DNA of 64,000 nucleotides. Source: Streptomyces sp. TLI_053. GTDB lineage: Bacteria > Actinomycetota > Actinomycetes > Streptomycetales > Streptomycetaceae. The stretch spans positions 5,979,501 to 6,043,500 of the forward strand of contig NZ_LT629775.1 in assembly GCF_900105395.1 (NCBI RefSeq), in the 5' to 3' direction. Positions 1 to 8,277 of the stretch are shown here, one piece after another. The position numbers and the translations under genes were made by a program. Within the stretch, counting starts at the first letter, position 1. Each line of letters starts with the position of its first letter. The notes under the pieces were generated by a model. That model was not told the origin of the DNA and made no database searches. It saw only the letters and a program-made list of their open reading frames with translations.

Positions 1-2
1 GC

Positions 3-1118
3 CTGCTGGTGGCCGGCGCGGCGCCCGGGATGTGGATCTTCGTGGGCGGCCGGGCGATCCAGGGCCTCGGCGGCGGTCTGGTGATCGTCGCGCTCTACGT
101 GGTGGTCGGCCGGGCCTACCCCGAACGGCTGCGGCCCTCGGTCTTCGCGGCCTTCTCCTCGGCCTGGGTGCTGCCCTCGATCATCGGCCCGGTGGTCTCC
201 GGGGCGGTCACCCAGCACCTCGGCTGGCGCTGGGTGTTCCTCGCCGTGCCGGTGCTGATCCTGCTGCCGCTCGTGGTGATGGGCCCGGCGCTGCGCCGCT
301 CGGAGAAGGCGCAGCCGGTGCTCCGGGGCGGTGGGTTCGACCGCCGCCGTACCGGGCTGGCCGCGATGGCCGCGCTGGGCGCGGGCCTGCTGCAGTACGC
401 GGGCCAGCGGCGCGACCTGCCCGGGCTGCTGCCGGCCGTCACGGGTGCGGCCCTGCTGGTCCCGGCGGTGCTGGGGCTGCTGCCGGCCGGGACGCTGCGG
501 GCCGGGCGCGGACTGCCGACGGTGATCCTGCTGCGCGGGGTCGCGGCCGGGGCCTTCTTCGCGGCCGAGGCGTTCATCCCGCTGATGATGGTGACCGAGC
601 GCGGGCTGTCGCCGACGCTGGCGGGTCTCACCCTGACCAGTGGCGGCCTGTCCTGGGCGCTCGGCTCCTGGATCCAGGGCCGGCCGGGGGCGGAGCGCCA
701 CCGGGCGCTGATGATCCGCGGCGGGTTCGTGCTGACCGCGGTCGCCATCGCGGGCGCGGCGCTGGTGCTCGTCCCGGCCGTGCCGGCCTGGGTGGCGGCG
801 GTGGCCTGGGGTGTCGGTGGCATCGGCATGGGCCTGGCGGTGGCGAGCATCAGCGTGCTGATGATGAAGCTGTCCACGCCCGAGGACGCCGGGGCCAACT
901 CGGCCTCGCTCCAGGTGAGCGACGCGCTGGGCAATGTGCTGCTGGTGGGGCTGGCCGGAGTGCTGTTCGCGGCGCTGGGCGGCGGCTCGGTGGCCGCCGC
1001 CCACGACGGCGCCGCGGGCACCGGGACGACCGGGGCCTTCACGGTGATCTTCCTGGCCATGACCGGGGTGGCGCTGCTCGGCGCCCTGGTCTCCGGCCGG
1101 GTCCGCAAGGCCGCCTGA
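3..1118 (+). CDS. MFS drug-transporter-like permease, 3' part
   Basis: This is the C-terminal ~370 residues of a major facilitator superfamily permease. The open frame runs off the left edge, so the start is not in the window. The visible part opens with GRAIQGLGGGL, which resembles the conserved segment near the fourth and fifth helices of the drug:H+ antiporter DHA2 group. Repeated hydrophobic helices follow, and a basic end (SGRVRKAA). The substrate cannot be told. It converges on the deacetylase-like gene, with a short CCGGAG/CTCCGG hairpin between them. The family is clear; the DHA2 assignment is inference. Confidence 0.85.
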   Translation: MLVAGAAPGMWIFVGGRAIQGLGGGLVIVALYVVVGRAYPERLRPSVFAAFSSAWVLPSIIGPVVSGAVTQHLGWRWVFLAVPVLILLPLVVMGPALRRSEKAQPVLRGGGFDRRRTGLAAMAALGAGLLQYAGQRRDLPGLLPAVTGAALLVPAVLGLLPAGTLRAGRGLPTVILLRGVAAGAFFAAEAFIPLMMVTERGLSPTLAGLTLTSGGLSWALGSWIQGRPGAERHRALMIRGGFVLTAVAIAGAALVLVPAVPAWVAAVAWGVGGIGMGLAVASISVLMMKLSTPEDAGANSASLQVSDALGNVLLVGLAGVLFAALGGGSVAAAHDGAAGTGTTGAFTVIFLAMTGVALLGALVSGRVRKAA

Positions 1119-1119
1119 G

Positions 1120-1138
1120 CCGGAGAAAAGCGCTCCGG
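1120..1138. terminator. Short hairpin between convergent genes
   Basis: CCGGAG and CTCCGG flank a seven-base loop directly after the MFS stop codon. The stem is only 6 bp and there is no long T run, so termination activity is a guess based on position. Confidence 0.35.
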
Positions 1139-1156
1139 AGGCGAGCGGGCGAAGAC

Positions 1157-2401
1157 TCAGAAGGTCTCCCAGCCCCCGGCCGGTGCCTGGCCGGGGGCGA
1201 GGCCCTGCAGCTTGCGGAGCAGCGCCGGGTCCTGGGCGTCCAGCCAGTCGACCAGCTGGCGGAAGGACACCATCCGCACCTCGGGCCGTCCGGCGATCGC
1301 CTTGATCACCTCTTCGACGGCGTTCATGTAGATGCCGCCGTTCCACTCCTCGAAGTGGTTGCCGATGACGAACGGGGCGCGGTTGGTGGTGTAGGCGCGC
1401 TCGAAGCCCATCAGGTAGGACTCCCGGGCCTGGGTCTGGAAGCCGGGGTGGAGCGCCGGGTCCGCCTTGGTGTTGCTGCCGCACTGGTTGAACATGATGT
1501 TGTAGTCCATCGACAGCACCTGGAAGGTGTGACCGGGGAAGGGGATGGACTGCAGCGGGAGGTCCCAGAGCGCGCCGCCCTGCATCTTCTGCGGCCACAC
1601 CTGGGTCCCGTTGCCGCTGCTGTCGTAGCGCCAGCCGCGCCGGACGGCGGTGGGCAGCAGGTTGCGCTGGCCCTCCAGGCAGGGGGTGCGGCTGCCGATC
1701 AGTTCCTTGCGGTAGTCGAAGGGCAGCGCCGGCAGGTCGGTGAAGCCGGTGTTGGTCCGCCAGTTCATGACGAAGCCCATCGCCTGCTCGATCTCGCTGT
1801 CCCACTCCTCGGCGGACCACTGGCCGACACCGTTGGGGCCGCAGAAGTGGCCGTTGAAGTGGGTGCCGATCTCGTGCCCCTCCATCCAGGCGGCGTGCAG
1901 GTTCTCCAGGGTGTCGTGGATGTGCTGGTCGCTGAGGTAGCCGATGTCGGAGGCGCCGACCTTGTGCTGCGGCGGGCGGTAGAGGTCCTTCTTCCCCTCG
2001 GGCAGCAGGTAGGAGCCGCTGAGGAAGAAGGTCATGGACGCGTTGTGCTCCCGGGCGAGCCGGCGGAAGCGGGCGAACAGGCCGTTGTCGAGCTCGGCGG
2101 CGCCGTCCCAGGAGAAGACGACGAACTGGGGCGGACGCTGGCCGGGCCGCAGCGGTTCGAGGGTGGGCTGGTTCGGCTGCGGGCCGGTGTCCGAGGTGGA
2201 GCCGTCGCCGATCAGGGTGACCGGGGGCTTGGCGGCCTCGGTCGGGGTGCCGGCGTGGTCCTCGGCCGGGGTGGCCGGGACCGGGGCCGGAGTGGTCGCC
2301 TGTCCGCCGTCGGGGTCGGTCCGGCTCGCGCAGCCCGCGGCGAGGCTGGCGGCGCCGGCGGCACCCGCGGCCAGCAGGGTGCGGCGGGAGAGGGCGTCCA
2401 T
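1157..2401 (-). CDS. Polysaccharide-deacetylase-like Tat lipoprotein
   Basis: The protein has 414 residues. The chosen ATG gives MDALSRRTLLAAGAAG, a twin-arginine signal, followed by a lipobox ending LAAGC, so it should be exported folded by Tat and anchored as a lipoprotein. An acidic/Pro-rich spacer follows. The core has features of the NodB/polysaccharide deacetylase fold: FSWDGA, TFFLSG, and EIGTHFNGH with histidines suited to bind metal. HFEEWNGG lies near the end. It probably acts on a cell-wall or extracellular glycan, but the substrate is unknown. A longer start exists 13 codons upstream and would disrupt the signal peptide. It is divergent from the sortase operon, which also acts at the cell surface. 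Confidence 0.75.
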   Translation of the reverse strand: MDALSRRTLLAAGAAGAASLAAGCASRTDPDGGQATTPAPVPATPAEDHAGTPTEAAKPPVTLIGDGSTSDTGPQPNQPTLEPLRPGQRPPQFVVFSWDGAAELDNGLFARFRRLAREHNASMTFFLSGSYLLPEGKKDLYRPPQHKVGASDIGYLSDQHIHDTLENLHAAWMEGHEIGTHFNGHFCGPNGVGQWSAEEWDSEIEQAMGFVMNWRTNTGFTDLPALPFDYRKELIGSRTPCLEGQRNLLPTAVRRGWRYDSSGNGTQVWPQKMQGGALWDLPLQSIPFPGHTFQVLSMDYNIMFNQCGSNTKADPALHPGFQTQARESYLMGFERAYTTNRAPFVIGNHFEEWNGGIYMNAVEEVIKAIAGRPEVRMVSFRQLVDWLDAQDPALLRKLQGLAPGQAPAGGWETF

Positions 2402-2833
2402 GGTCACTCCGTTCGTGGGGCGTGCGCGGGGGCGGGGCACGGCAGGCGCGCGACCGTCCGCCGGACCGGGGTCCGGTGGGACAAGTGCGGTGATAGGCCT
2501 GTGAACGGGGTCAGCATGGCATGTGATCGGAAGCGGTCAGTGCTTCACCACGAACGGTCGGAACTCATCGCCCGAAGGATGCAACCGGGATGACGTTCCT
2601 GAGTGTCAGATGAAGAGATTGTCGCGACATCGGGCGTCCGCCAGGTGACCGGAGCGTGGCGTCACGGTGACGCTTCACTCGCTCGGACCATGTCGGGCCA
2701 CCCGGGCCCTGCCGAACGGGGGGAGCGAGTACGACCATCGTATGGATGTGGCATAAGGTCCGATCCGGTTGCATTGTTCTCAGACATCTCCCAGAAACCG
2801 GCAACCGTACGACGTCAGCAGAGGGGAGCGCCG
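2402..2833. other. Divergent intergenic region, deacetylase/sortase
   Basis: These 432 bases hold no convincing gene. The segment is less G+C-rich than its surroundings near 2515-2600 and 2740-2815, where promoters for the two divergent transcripts are expected. A 15-base perfect dyad, GCGTCAC-G-GTGACGC, lies at 2659-2673 and could be an operator. No clear -35/-10 pair was identified. Confidence 0.4.
2659..2673. promoter_or_regulatory. 15-base perfect dyad, possible operator
   Basis: Seven-base arms GCGTCAC and GTGACGC surround a single G. It sits 160 bases before the sortase start and 258 bases before the deacetylase start, so it could serve either gene. The regulator is unknown. Confidence 0.35.
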
Positions 2834-3478
2834 GTGGGCGCCCAGCAGAGCAGGAGCCCGTGGCCGGGTACCCTGGCGGTCGGCGCCGCGCTCGTGCTGG
2901 GTGCGTGGCTGCTGACCGACGGCGGTCACGTCGTGCTCCCCCCGGCCCCCGGCAGCGGGCAGGCCCTCACCGGCTTCGCGCCGGTCTCCGTGGTGCCGCC
3001 GCTCGGGCCCTCCCGGCCGACCAGGATCCGGATCCCGGCCGTGCGGCTCGACGCCCCGGTCACCGGCCTCGGCCTCGACCGGGACGGCCACCTCCAGACC
3101 CCTCCCGAGGAGGACCGGAACCTCGCCGGCTGGTACCGGGACGGTGCCGCCCCCGGCCAGCGGGGCACGGCGATCATCGCCGGCCACGTCGACAACCACA
3201 GCGGGCCCGCCGTCTTCTACGACCTGGGCGCGCTGCACCGCGGGGACCGGATCGAGATCCTCCGCGAGGACGGCCGCACCGCGGTCTACCAGCTCTACGC
3301 CATCGAAGTGCACGACCGAAAGGACTTCCCGGACGACCGGGTGTACCGCCAGGCCGCCGACGCCCAGCTGCGGGTGATCACCTGCGGCGGGGGCTACAGC
3401 GAGGAGCGGGGCTACGACGGCAACGTCGTCGCCTACGGCTTCCTGGCCGACACCAGGCGTTCGGGGACGAACGTATGA
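2834..3478 (+). CDS. Class E/F-type sortase
   Basis: This sortase has 214 residues. GTG 2834 is chosen because GAGGGGAG lies just upstream; the frame is open further but lacks a better start. An N-terminal membrane helix (residues ~12-28) is followed by the sortase barrel. Catalytic candidates are His118 in AGHVDN, Cys184 in VITCGGG and Arg192 in ERGYDGN, which fits the short actinobacterial class E/F type with one N-terminal anchor. It should act outside the membrane as a transpeptidase or protein-processing enzyme. No LPXTG-type substrate is encoded nearby. The stop overlaps the next start (ATGA), so it is translationally coupled to the esterase. Confidence 0.85.
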   Translation: MGAQQSRSPWPGTLAVGAALVLGAWLLTDGGHVVLPPAPGSGQALTGFAPVSVVPPLGPSRPTRIRIPAVRLDAPVTGLGLDRDGHLQTPPEEDRNLAGWYRDGAAPGQRGTAIIAGHVDNHSGPAVFYDLGALHRGDRIEILREDGRTAVYQLYAIEVHDRKDFPDDRVYRQAADAQLRVITCGGGYSEERGYDGNVVAYGFLADTRRSGTNV

Positions 3479-4803
3479 CCACCGTCTCTCTCGCCCTGAG
3501 CTGGAACCCGATCGACTGGCCGCTGACCCGCGGCCCGATCCCGCGCGCCGTCCTGCTGGCCGGCTGGGGTTCGCTGCTGTTCCTCGCCTGCTGGTCCCGC
3601 ACCCGCGGGTGGTGGCGCCTCCGGCTGCCCGCGGCCCTGGTCACGGCGGCGGCGCTCAGCCTGCTGCTCGACACCGCCGTCGACGACTGGTGGCACCCCT
3701 TCCCCGAGGGGACCCCGCACTACGTCACCTGGTGGATCGCGGTCGGTCTGCTCGGGCTCTCCCTGGTCGCCTTCCGGATGCGCGGCAGCACGCTGCGCCG
3801 CCGGCTGCTGGCGGTCGGTGCCGGGGCCCTGGTGCTGCTGATGGCCTCCTCCCAGGTGAACCGGGGCTTCGACCAGTACCCGACCGGCCGGGTGATGCTC
3901 GCGCCGTGGCTGGAGAAGACCCAGGAGCTGACCACCGGGAAGGCCGCCGCCACCATCGGCCGGCCGCCCGGCAAGGTGCTGGAGGAGGTCTGGCAGCCGC
4001 CGGCCGACCTCCCGGCGAAGGGCACCGTCTCGTCCGTCGCGGTTCCGGGCACCAAGTCCGGCTTCGAGTCCCGCGACGGGTACGTGTACCTGCCGCCGGC
4101 CTACCAGGCCAACCCCAGGCCGCTGCTGCCGGTGGTCGTGCTCCTGGCCGGCCAGCCGGGCACTCCGGGCGACTGGGTGTTCGGCGGCCAGATCGCCGAC
4201 TCCCTCGACGCCTTCGCGGCCGAGCACCACGGGCTGGCCCCGATCGTGGTCATGGTCGACCAGCTGGGCTCGACCTGGAACAACACGCTCTGCCTCGATT
4301 CCAAGATCGCCAAGGTCCAGACCTTCCTGGCCGAGGACGTGCCGGCCTGGGTGCACGCCAACCTCCAGACGGCCGAGGGCCGCAAGAACTGGGTGATCGC
4401 CGGTGCCTCGATGGGTGGCACCTGCGCGCTCCAGCTCGCCGTCAACGCGCCCGAGGTCTACGGCTCGTTCCTCGACATGTCCGGTCAGGACGAGCCCACC
4501 CTCGGCACCCGTGAGGAGACCGTCCAGGCGGCCTACGACGGCGACGCGGCGAAGTTCGCCGCTGTCGACCCGCTCCAGGTGATGGCGCGGAAGAAGTTCC
4601 CGGACACCGCGGGGGCCATCGTGGTCGGCCGCGACGACGACGAGTTCCGGCCGCAGCAGGAGAAGGTGTACCGCGCGGTCGTGGAGGCGGGAATGCAGGC
4701 CAAGTTCGACCTCATGCCCGGCGGGCACGGCTGGATCATCTTCCGGCCCGGCATCGCCGACCAGCTGCCCTGGCTGGCACAGCAGACCGGGATGATCCGG
4801 TGA
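3475..4803 (+). CDS. Membrane-anchored esterase-family hydrolase
   Basis: The protein has 442 residues. Three or four N-terminal hydrophobic helices (to about residue 130) precede an alpha/beta-hydrolase of the putative esterase family (the fold of esterase D and mycobacterial antigen 85). Visible elements are the nucleophile elbow GASMGG, acidic residues in VVGRDDDEF, and a late histidine in MPGGHGW. The catalytic domain should face outside. It overlaps the sortase stop by four bases and the following GTG start by four bases, so the three genes form one tight operon. Action on a cell-envelope ester is inference. Mycolyl transfer is unlikely because streptomycetes lack mycolates. Confidence 0.75.
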   Translation: MTTVSLALSWNPIDWPLTRGPIPRAVLLAGWGSLLFLACWSRTRGWWRLRLPAALVTAAALSLLLDTAVDDWWHPFPEGTPHYVTWWIAVGLLGLSLVAFRMRGSTLRRRLLAVGAGALVLLMASSQVNRGFDQYPTGRVMLAPWLEKTQELTTGKAAATIGRPPGKVLEEVWQPPADLPAKGTVSSVAVPGTKSGFESRDGYVYLPPAYQANPRPLLPVVVLLAGQPGTPGDWVFGGQIADSLDAFAAEHHGLAPIVVMVDQLGSTWNNTLCLDSKIAKVQTFLAEDVPAWVHANLQTAEGRKNWVIAGASMGGTCALQLAVNAPEVYGSFLDMSGQDEPTLGTREETVQAAYDGDAAKFAAVDPLQVMARKKFPDTAGAIVVGRDDDEFRPQQEKVYRAVVEAGMQAKFDLMPGGHGWIIFRPGIADQLPWLAQQTGMIR

Positions 4804-7451
4804 CCCTGCTCGGCGCCTCCCCGGGAGTCGCCGCCGAGCAGGAGCAGAGCCGCGGCGGTGGAGCGTCGCGCCTGCTCGTGCCCCGGCCCTTCCGCACCGG
4901 GTCCGGATCCAACCGCGCCGACGCCGCGCCCGCCGACTCCGGCGGTCCCGACAGCGGCGCCCCGGGCCCCGGCGCGCCCGCGCCGAGGCCCCGGCAGCGG
5001 GCCGTCCGCGCGGCCGCGGGTCTCGTCACCCGGCTGGCCGCCCGGCTCGGCGAGGCCCCGCTCACCCTGGTGCTGCTGGTCGGCCTGTGGGCCGTCGGCG
5101 CCGCCACCGGCAGCCTCACCCGGGGGCCGTCGGACGCCCTGCTGGAGCACGTCGGCATCGGGCGGCCGACCCTCCACGCGGGCCGCTGGTGGACGCCGCT
5201 CACCTCGCTGTTCTGGTGCTCCGGCATCGGCGCCTACGTCTTCACCAGCCTGCTGCTGCTCCTGGTCGGCCCGGCCGCCGAGCGCCGCCTCGGCCGGCTG
5301 CGCACCGTCGGGGTGCTGGTCGCCGGCCAGCTGGTCGGCGTCATGGCCGGGACCGTCGTGGTCGCGGTCGGTGCCCGGCTCGGCGAGCAGTGGACCGTCT
5401 CCATAGCCGGCCAGACCGCCGTCGGCCCCGGCGTCGGTCTGTTCGCGCTGGCCGGCGTGCTCGGATACCGGCTCACCGTGCTCTGGCGCCGCCGGCTGCA
5501 CCTGCTGGTGCTGCTGGTGCCGCTGGTGATGGCGCTGTACGTGGGACACCTGCAGAGCGTGCAGCGGTTCAGCGGGGCGCTGGTCGGTCTGGCCGCCGGC
5601 GCACTGCTGTTCCGCCGCCGCCCGCACCTGCGCTCGCACCGCTCCTCCCACACCGAGACCCGGGTGCTGGTCGCGCTCTGCCTGGTCGCCGCGGCGCTCG
5701 GCCCGATGATCGCCTCGCTGTACGACAACGCGGCCGGCCCGTTCAACACCTTCTCGGAGATCTACCTCTCGCACCGGCTCACCCCGGACGAGGTCGCCGA
5801 CTTCTGCTCGGTCTCGGCCCACGACTGCGCCCGCGCGCACGCCGTGCAGCGGATCTTCGACACCCCGGCCCGGCTGATGGCCACGCTCTTCCCGGCCCTG
5901 CTGCTGGTGCTCGCCGAGGGCCTGCGCCGCGGCCTGCGGTTCGCCTGGCGGATCACCGTCGCCACCGAGCTGCTCTGGACCGTGATGCTGGTCGTCCTGT
6001 TCGTGGAGACCAGCACCGGCTCGAGCGACGTCCTCCAGTACTTCGTCGAGGCGCTGCTGCTGCCGATGGTCACCGTCGGCCTGCTGCTGGCCACCCGCAA
6101 GCGCTTCACACTGCGGCTGCCGCGCCCGGTGCTCGTCCGGCTGTTCGCCGTGGTCGGCGGGGCGCTGGCCGTCGCCTCCGCCGCCTACACCGGGCTGGGC
6201 GTCCTGGCCGCCGGGCAGTTCGAGCCGGGCGCGACCTTCCGCGGCCTGGTCCACGGGCTGCCGGCGCAGTTCCTGCCGCCCGCCTACAACGACCTGCTGC
6301 CGGACTACCCGATCGCGGTCGGCAGGTTCGCCCGCGCCCTGGAGACCTACTGCGGGCTCGGCTTCTGGGCGGTCGCGCTGGCCGCGCTGCTGCTGACCTT
6401 CCGCCGGCCGGTGGTCCAGGTCGCCGCCGAGGACGCCGCCCGGGCCCGGGCGCTGCTCACCGAGCACGGCGGCGGCACGCTGTCCTTCATCACCACCTGG
6501 GACGGCAACCACTACTGGTTCGACGAGGAGGGCCGGGCCGCCGTCGCCTACCGGGTGCTGAACACCGTGGCGCTGACCACCGGCGACCCCTTCGGCGACC
6601 CGGCGGCCCGGGACCGCGCGGTGGCCGGCTTCGCCCGGTACTGCGACGCCCGGGGCTGGACGCCGTGCTTCTACAGCGTCACCCCGCAGACCCGGGCCGC
6701 GGCCGGGGAGCTCGGCTGGCGCTCGCTCCAGGTCGCCGAGGACACCGTCGTCGCCCTGCCAGACCTCGCCTTCACCGGCCGCAAGTGGCAGGACATCAGG
6801 ACCGCGCTCAACAAGGCCGGCAAGCAGGGCATCACCGCCGAGTGGTGGTCGTACCACGAGGCCCCGCTGGCGCTGAAGGAGCAGATCCGGGCCATCTCCG
6901 AGGAGTGGGTCTCCGAGAAGGGCCTGCCCGAGATGGGCTTCACCCTCGGTGGTCTCGAGGAGCTGGACGACCCGGCGGTGCGGCTGCTGATCGCGATCGA
7001 CGAGGACCGCAGCGTGCACGGCCTGACCAGCTGGATGCCGGTCTACGAGGACGGCGAGCCGGTCGGCTGGACGCTGGACTTCATGCGGCGGCGCTCGGAC
7101 GGCTTCCGCGGCGTCACCGAGTTCCTGATCGCCTCGGCCGCGCTGGGCTTCAAGCAGGAGGGCGCGCGGTTCCTCTCGCTCTCCGGCGCGCCGCTGGCCC
7201 GCTCGGAGAAGGAGCCGCCCACCGGGCTGCAGAAGACCCTGGACTGGCTGGGCCGGGTGCTGGAGCCGGTGTACGGCTTCCGCTCGCTGCTCGCCTTCAA
7301 GGCGAAGTTCCAGCCGGAGTACCGGCCGATGTACATGGCGTACCCGGACCCGGCGGCGCTGCCCAGCATCACCCGGGCGATCGGCAAGGCGTACCTGCCG
7401 CACCTCACGCCGACGCAGGGTGTGCGGCTGATGCGCAAGCTGTCCTCCTAG
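4800..7451 (+). CDS. MprF/LysX-type bifunctional membrane protein
   Basis: The protein has 883 residues. The N-terminal half is a polytopic membrane region that includes a rhomboid-like six-helix segment (ERRLGRLRTVGVL through FSGALVGLAAG) and a further helix block. The C-terminal ~330 residues match the DUF2156 domain of phosphatidylglycerol lysyltransferases: GGTLSFITTWDGN, TTGDPFGDP, RKWQDIRTALNKAGKQG and LSLSGAPLARS. The family transfers an amino acid from aminoacyl-tRNA to phosphatidylglycerol, which reduces surface negative charge and can protect against cationic peptides. No lysyl-tRNA synthetase domain is fused, so the amino acid is not determined. Its GTG overlaps the esterase stop, which puts lipid modification in the same operon as a sortase. 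Confidence 0.8.
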   Translation: MTLLGASPGVAAEQEQSRGGGASRLLVPRPFRTGSGSNRADAAPADSGGPDSGAPGPGAPAPRPRQRAVRAAAGLVTRLAARLGEAPLTLVLLVGLWAVGAATGSLTRGPSDALLEHVGIGRPTLHAGRWWTPLTSLFWCSGIGAYVFTSLLLLLVGPAAERRLGRLRTVGVLVAGQLVGVMAGTVVVAVGARLGEQWTVSIAGQTAVGPGVGLFALAGVLGYRLTVLWRRRLHLLVLLVPLVMALYVGHLQSVQRFSGALVGLAAGALLFRRRPHLRSHRSSHTETRVLVALCLVAAALGPMIASLYDNAAGPFNTFSEIYLSHRLTPDEVADFCSVSAHDCARAHAVQRIFDTPARLMATLFPALLLVLAEGLRRGLRFAWRITVATELLWTVMLVVLFVETSTGSSDVLQYFVEALLLPMVTVGLLLATRKRFTLRLPRPVLVRLFAVVGGALAVASAAYTGLGVLAAGQFEPGATFRGLVHGLPAQFLPPAYNDLLPDYPIAVGRFARALETYCGLGFWAVALAALLLTFRRPVVQVAAEDAARARALLTEHGGGTLSFITTWDGNHYWFDEEGRAAVAYRVLNTVALTTGDPFGDPAARDRAVAGFARYCDARGWTPCFYSVTPQTRAAAGELGWRSLQVAEDTVVALPDLAFTGRKWQDIRTALNKAGKQGITAEWWSYHEAPLALKEQIRAISEEWVSEKGLPEMGFTLGGLEELDDPAVRLLIAIDEDRSVHGLTSWMPVYEDGEPVGWTLDFMRRRSDGFRGVTEFLIASAALGFKQEGARFLSLSGAPLARSEKEPPTGLQKTLDWLGRVLEPVYGFRSLLAFKAKFQPEYRPMYMAYPDPAALPSITRAIGKAYLPHLTPTQGVRLMRKLSS

Positions 7452-7464
7452 CCGGACGCCCGTG

Positions 7465-7518
7465 CACACGGACGCCGGTCGTCCCGGACCTCGGTCCGGG
7501 ACGACCGGCGTCCGTGTG
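7465..7518. terminator. Perfect 26-bp hairpin between convergent genes
   Basis: Two exactly complementary 26-base arms (7465-7490 and 7493-7518) are separated by two bases. It lies 14 bases after the MprF-like stop and 21 bases before the SsgA-like stop on the other strand, so it can serve both transcripts. No T run follows, as is usual for streptomycete terminators. Confidence 0.85.
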
Positions 7519-7539
7519 CCCGCGGCCGGGCCGCCCCGG

Positions 7540-7974
7540 TCAGCCGAGCAGCTGGGCGAGGGCGCGGTCGGCGTCCAGGTACAGGTGCTCCTCGCCCTCG
7601 GGCACCAGCAGGTGGCTGCGCCACAGGAAGCGCCGCAGGTCGGCGGCGTCGAACCGGACCAGTGCGGCGCCCTCGGGCGCGCGCAGCTCGACCAGGGTGC
7701 TCCGGCCGGGCCCGGGCCGCACCTGCACGTCGCCGACGCCGGAGGGCAGCTCGAGGCCGCCCGCGAGCAGCCGGCGGGCGAAGACCCAGACGATGTCGCC
7801 GCTGTCCGGCCCCGCCGCCGCGGTGGGTTCGTCGAGGGAGAACTCACCGGGGAAGGCCATCCGGACCGCGAGCGGGTCGTCCGTCCGGTAGGTCAGGGCG
7901 ACCCGCAGCCGGGCGGACCGGTGCGCGGACAGGATCAGTCGGGCCTGGACGGTCTCTTCGGCGGTGGCGTGCAC
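7540..7974 (-). CDS. SsgA-family sporulation/cell-division regulator 1
   Basis: This 144-residue protein starts at GTG 7974 behind GAAGGGA. SsgA-like (SALP) proteins are confined to morphologically complex actinomycetes and steer septum placement and peptidoglycan maintenance in sporogenic hyphae. Family hallmarks are present: YRTDDPLAVRMAF, WVFARRLLAGGL, GDVQVRP and a Leu-rich end. The position just before a helicase gene and not far from hppD suggests the ssgG locus, but this rests on remembered gene order only. The upstream region shares a ~20-base element with the other SsgA-like gene in the window (20458-20874). Confidence 0.85.
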   Translation of the reverse strand: MHATAEETVQARLILSAHRSARLRVALTYRTDDPLAVRMAFPGEFSLDEPTAAAGPDSGDIVWVFARRLLAGGLELPSGVGDVQVRPGPGRSTLVELRAPEGAALVRFDAADLRRFLWRSHLLVPEGEEHLYLDADRALAQLLG

Positions 7975-8060
7975 GGCGGTTCCCTTCGCTGGTGAGGCCG
8001 TGGCGGGCGGTGGAGGGTGGAGCGGCCTCACCCGGAGAGAGACGGCGGGAGGGGTTCCGC

Positions 8061-8083
8061 TTACGCGGGTTTCCCGGAATTCC
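8061..8083 (-). promoter_or_regulatory. Element shared with the second SsgA-like gene
   Basis: Forward-strand TTACGCGGGTTTCCCGGAAT begins 87 bases before the GTG of the SsgA-like gene. A near copy starts 80 bases before the other SsgA-like gene at 20954. It contains the dyad CGGG-TTT-CCCG. It may be a common promoter or operator. Confidence 0.5.
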
Positions 8084-8277
8084 GCTGTGATCCACCTCAC
8101 ATCGATTTCCGGCCGCGCCCACCCCGGGCAGGGCGGACACCGGTCCGGTCCGGCCTCGCCGTGGCCGCCCGAACGGCGCCGGGACCGGTACGCTGGGTGG
8201 GTTGTCCGAACGCCGTCCGACCGTGGATCGAGGCCGCGAAACCGCCTCTGACCTGCGATGATCCCCCCTCGGAGACC

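Noticed and set aside
32..2593. An 853-codon open frame across the MFS and deacetylase genes
   Set aside because: Arg/Gly/Ala-rich translation typical of a shadow frame in high-G+C DNA; the real genes are in other frames and strands.
4533..7847. Minus-strand 1104-codon open frame
   Set aside because: Antisense shadow of the MprF-like gene; no domain, repeats of QPAGRGRR type only.
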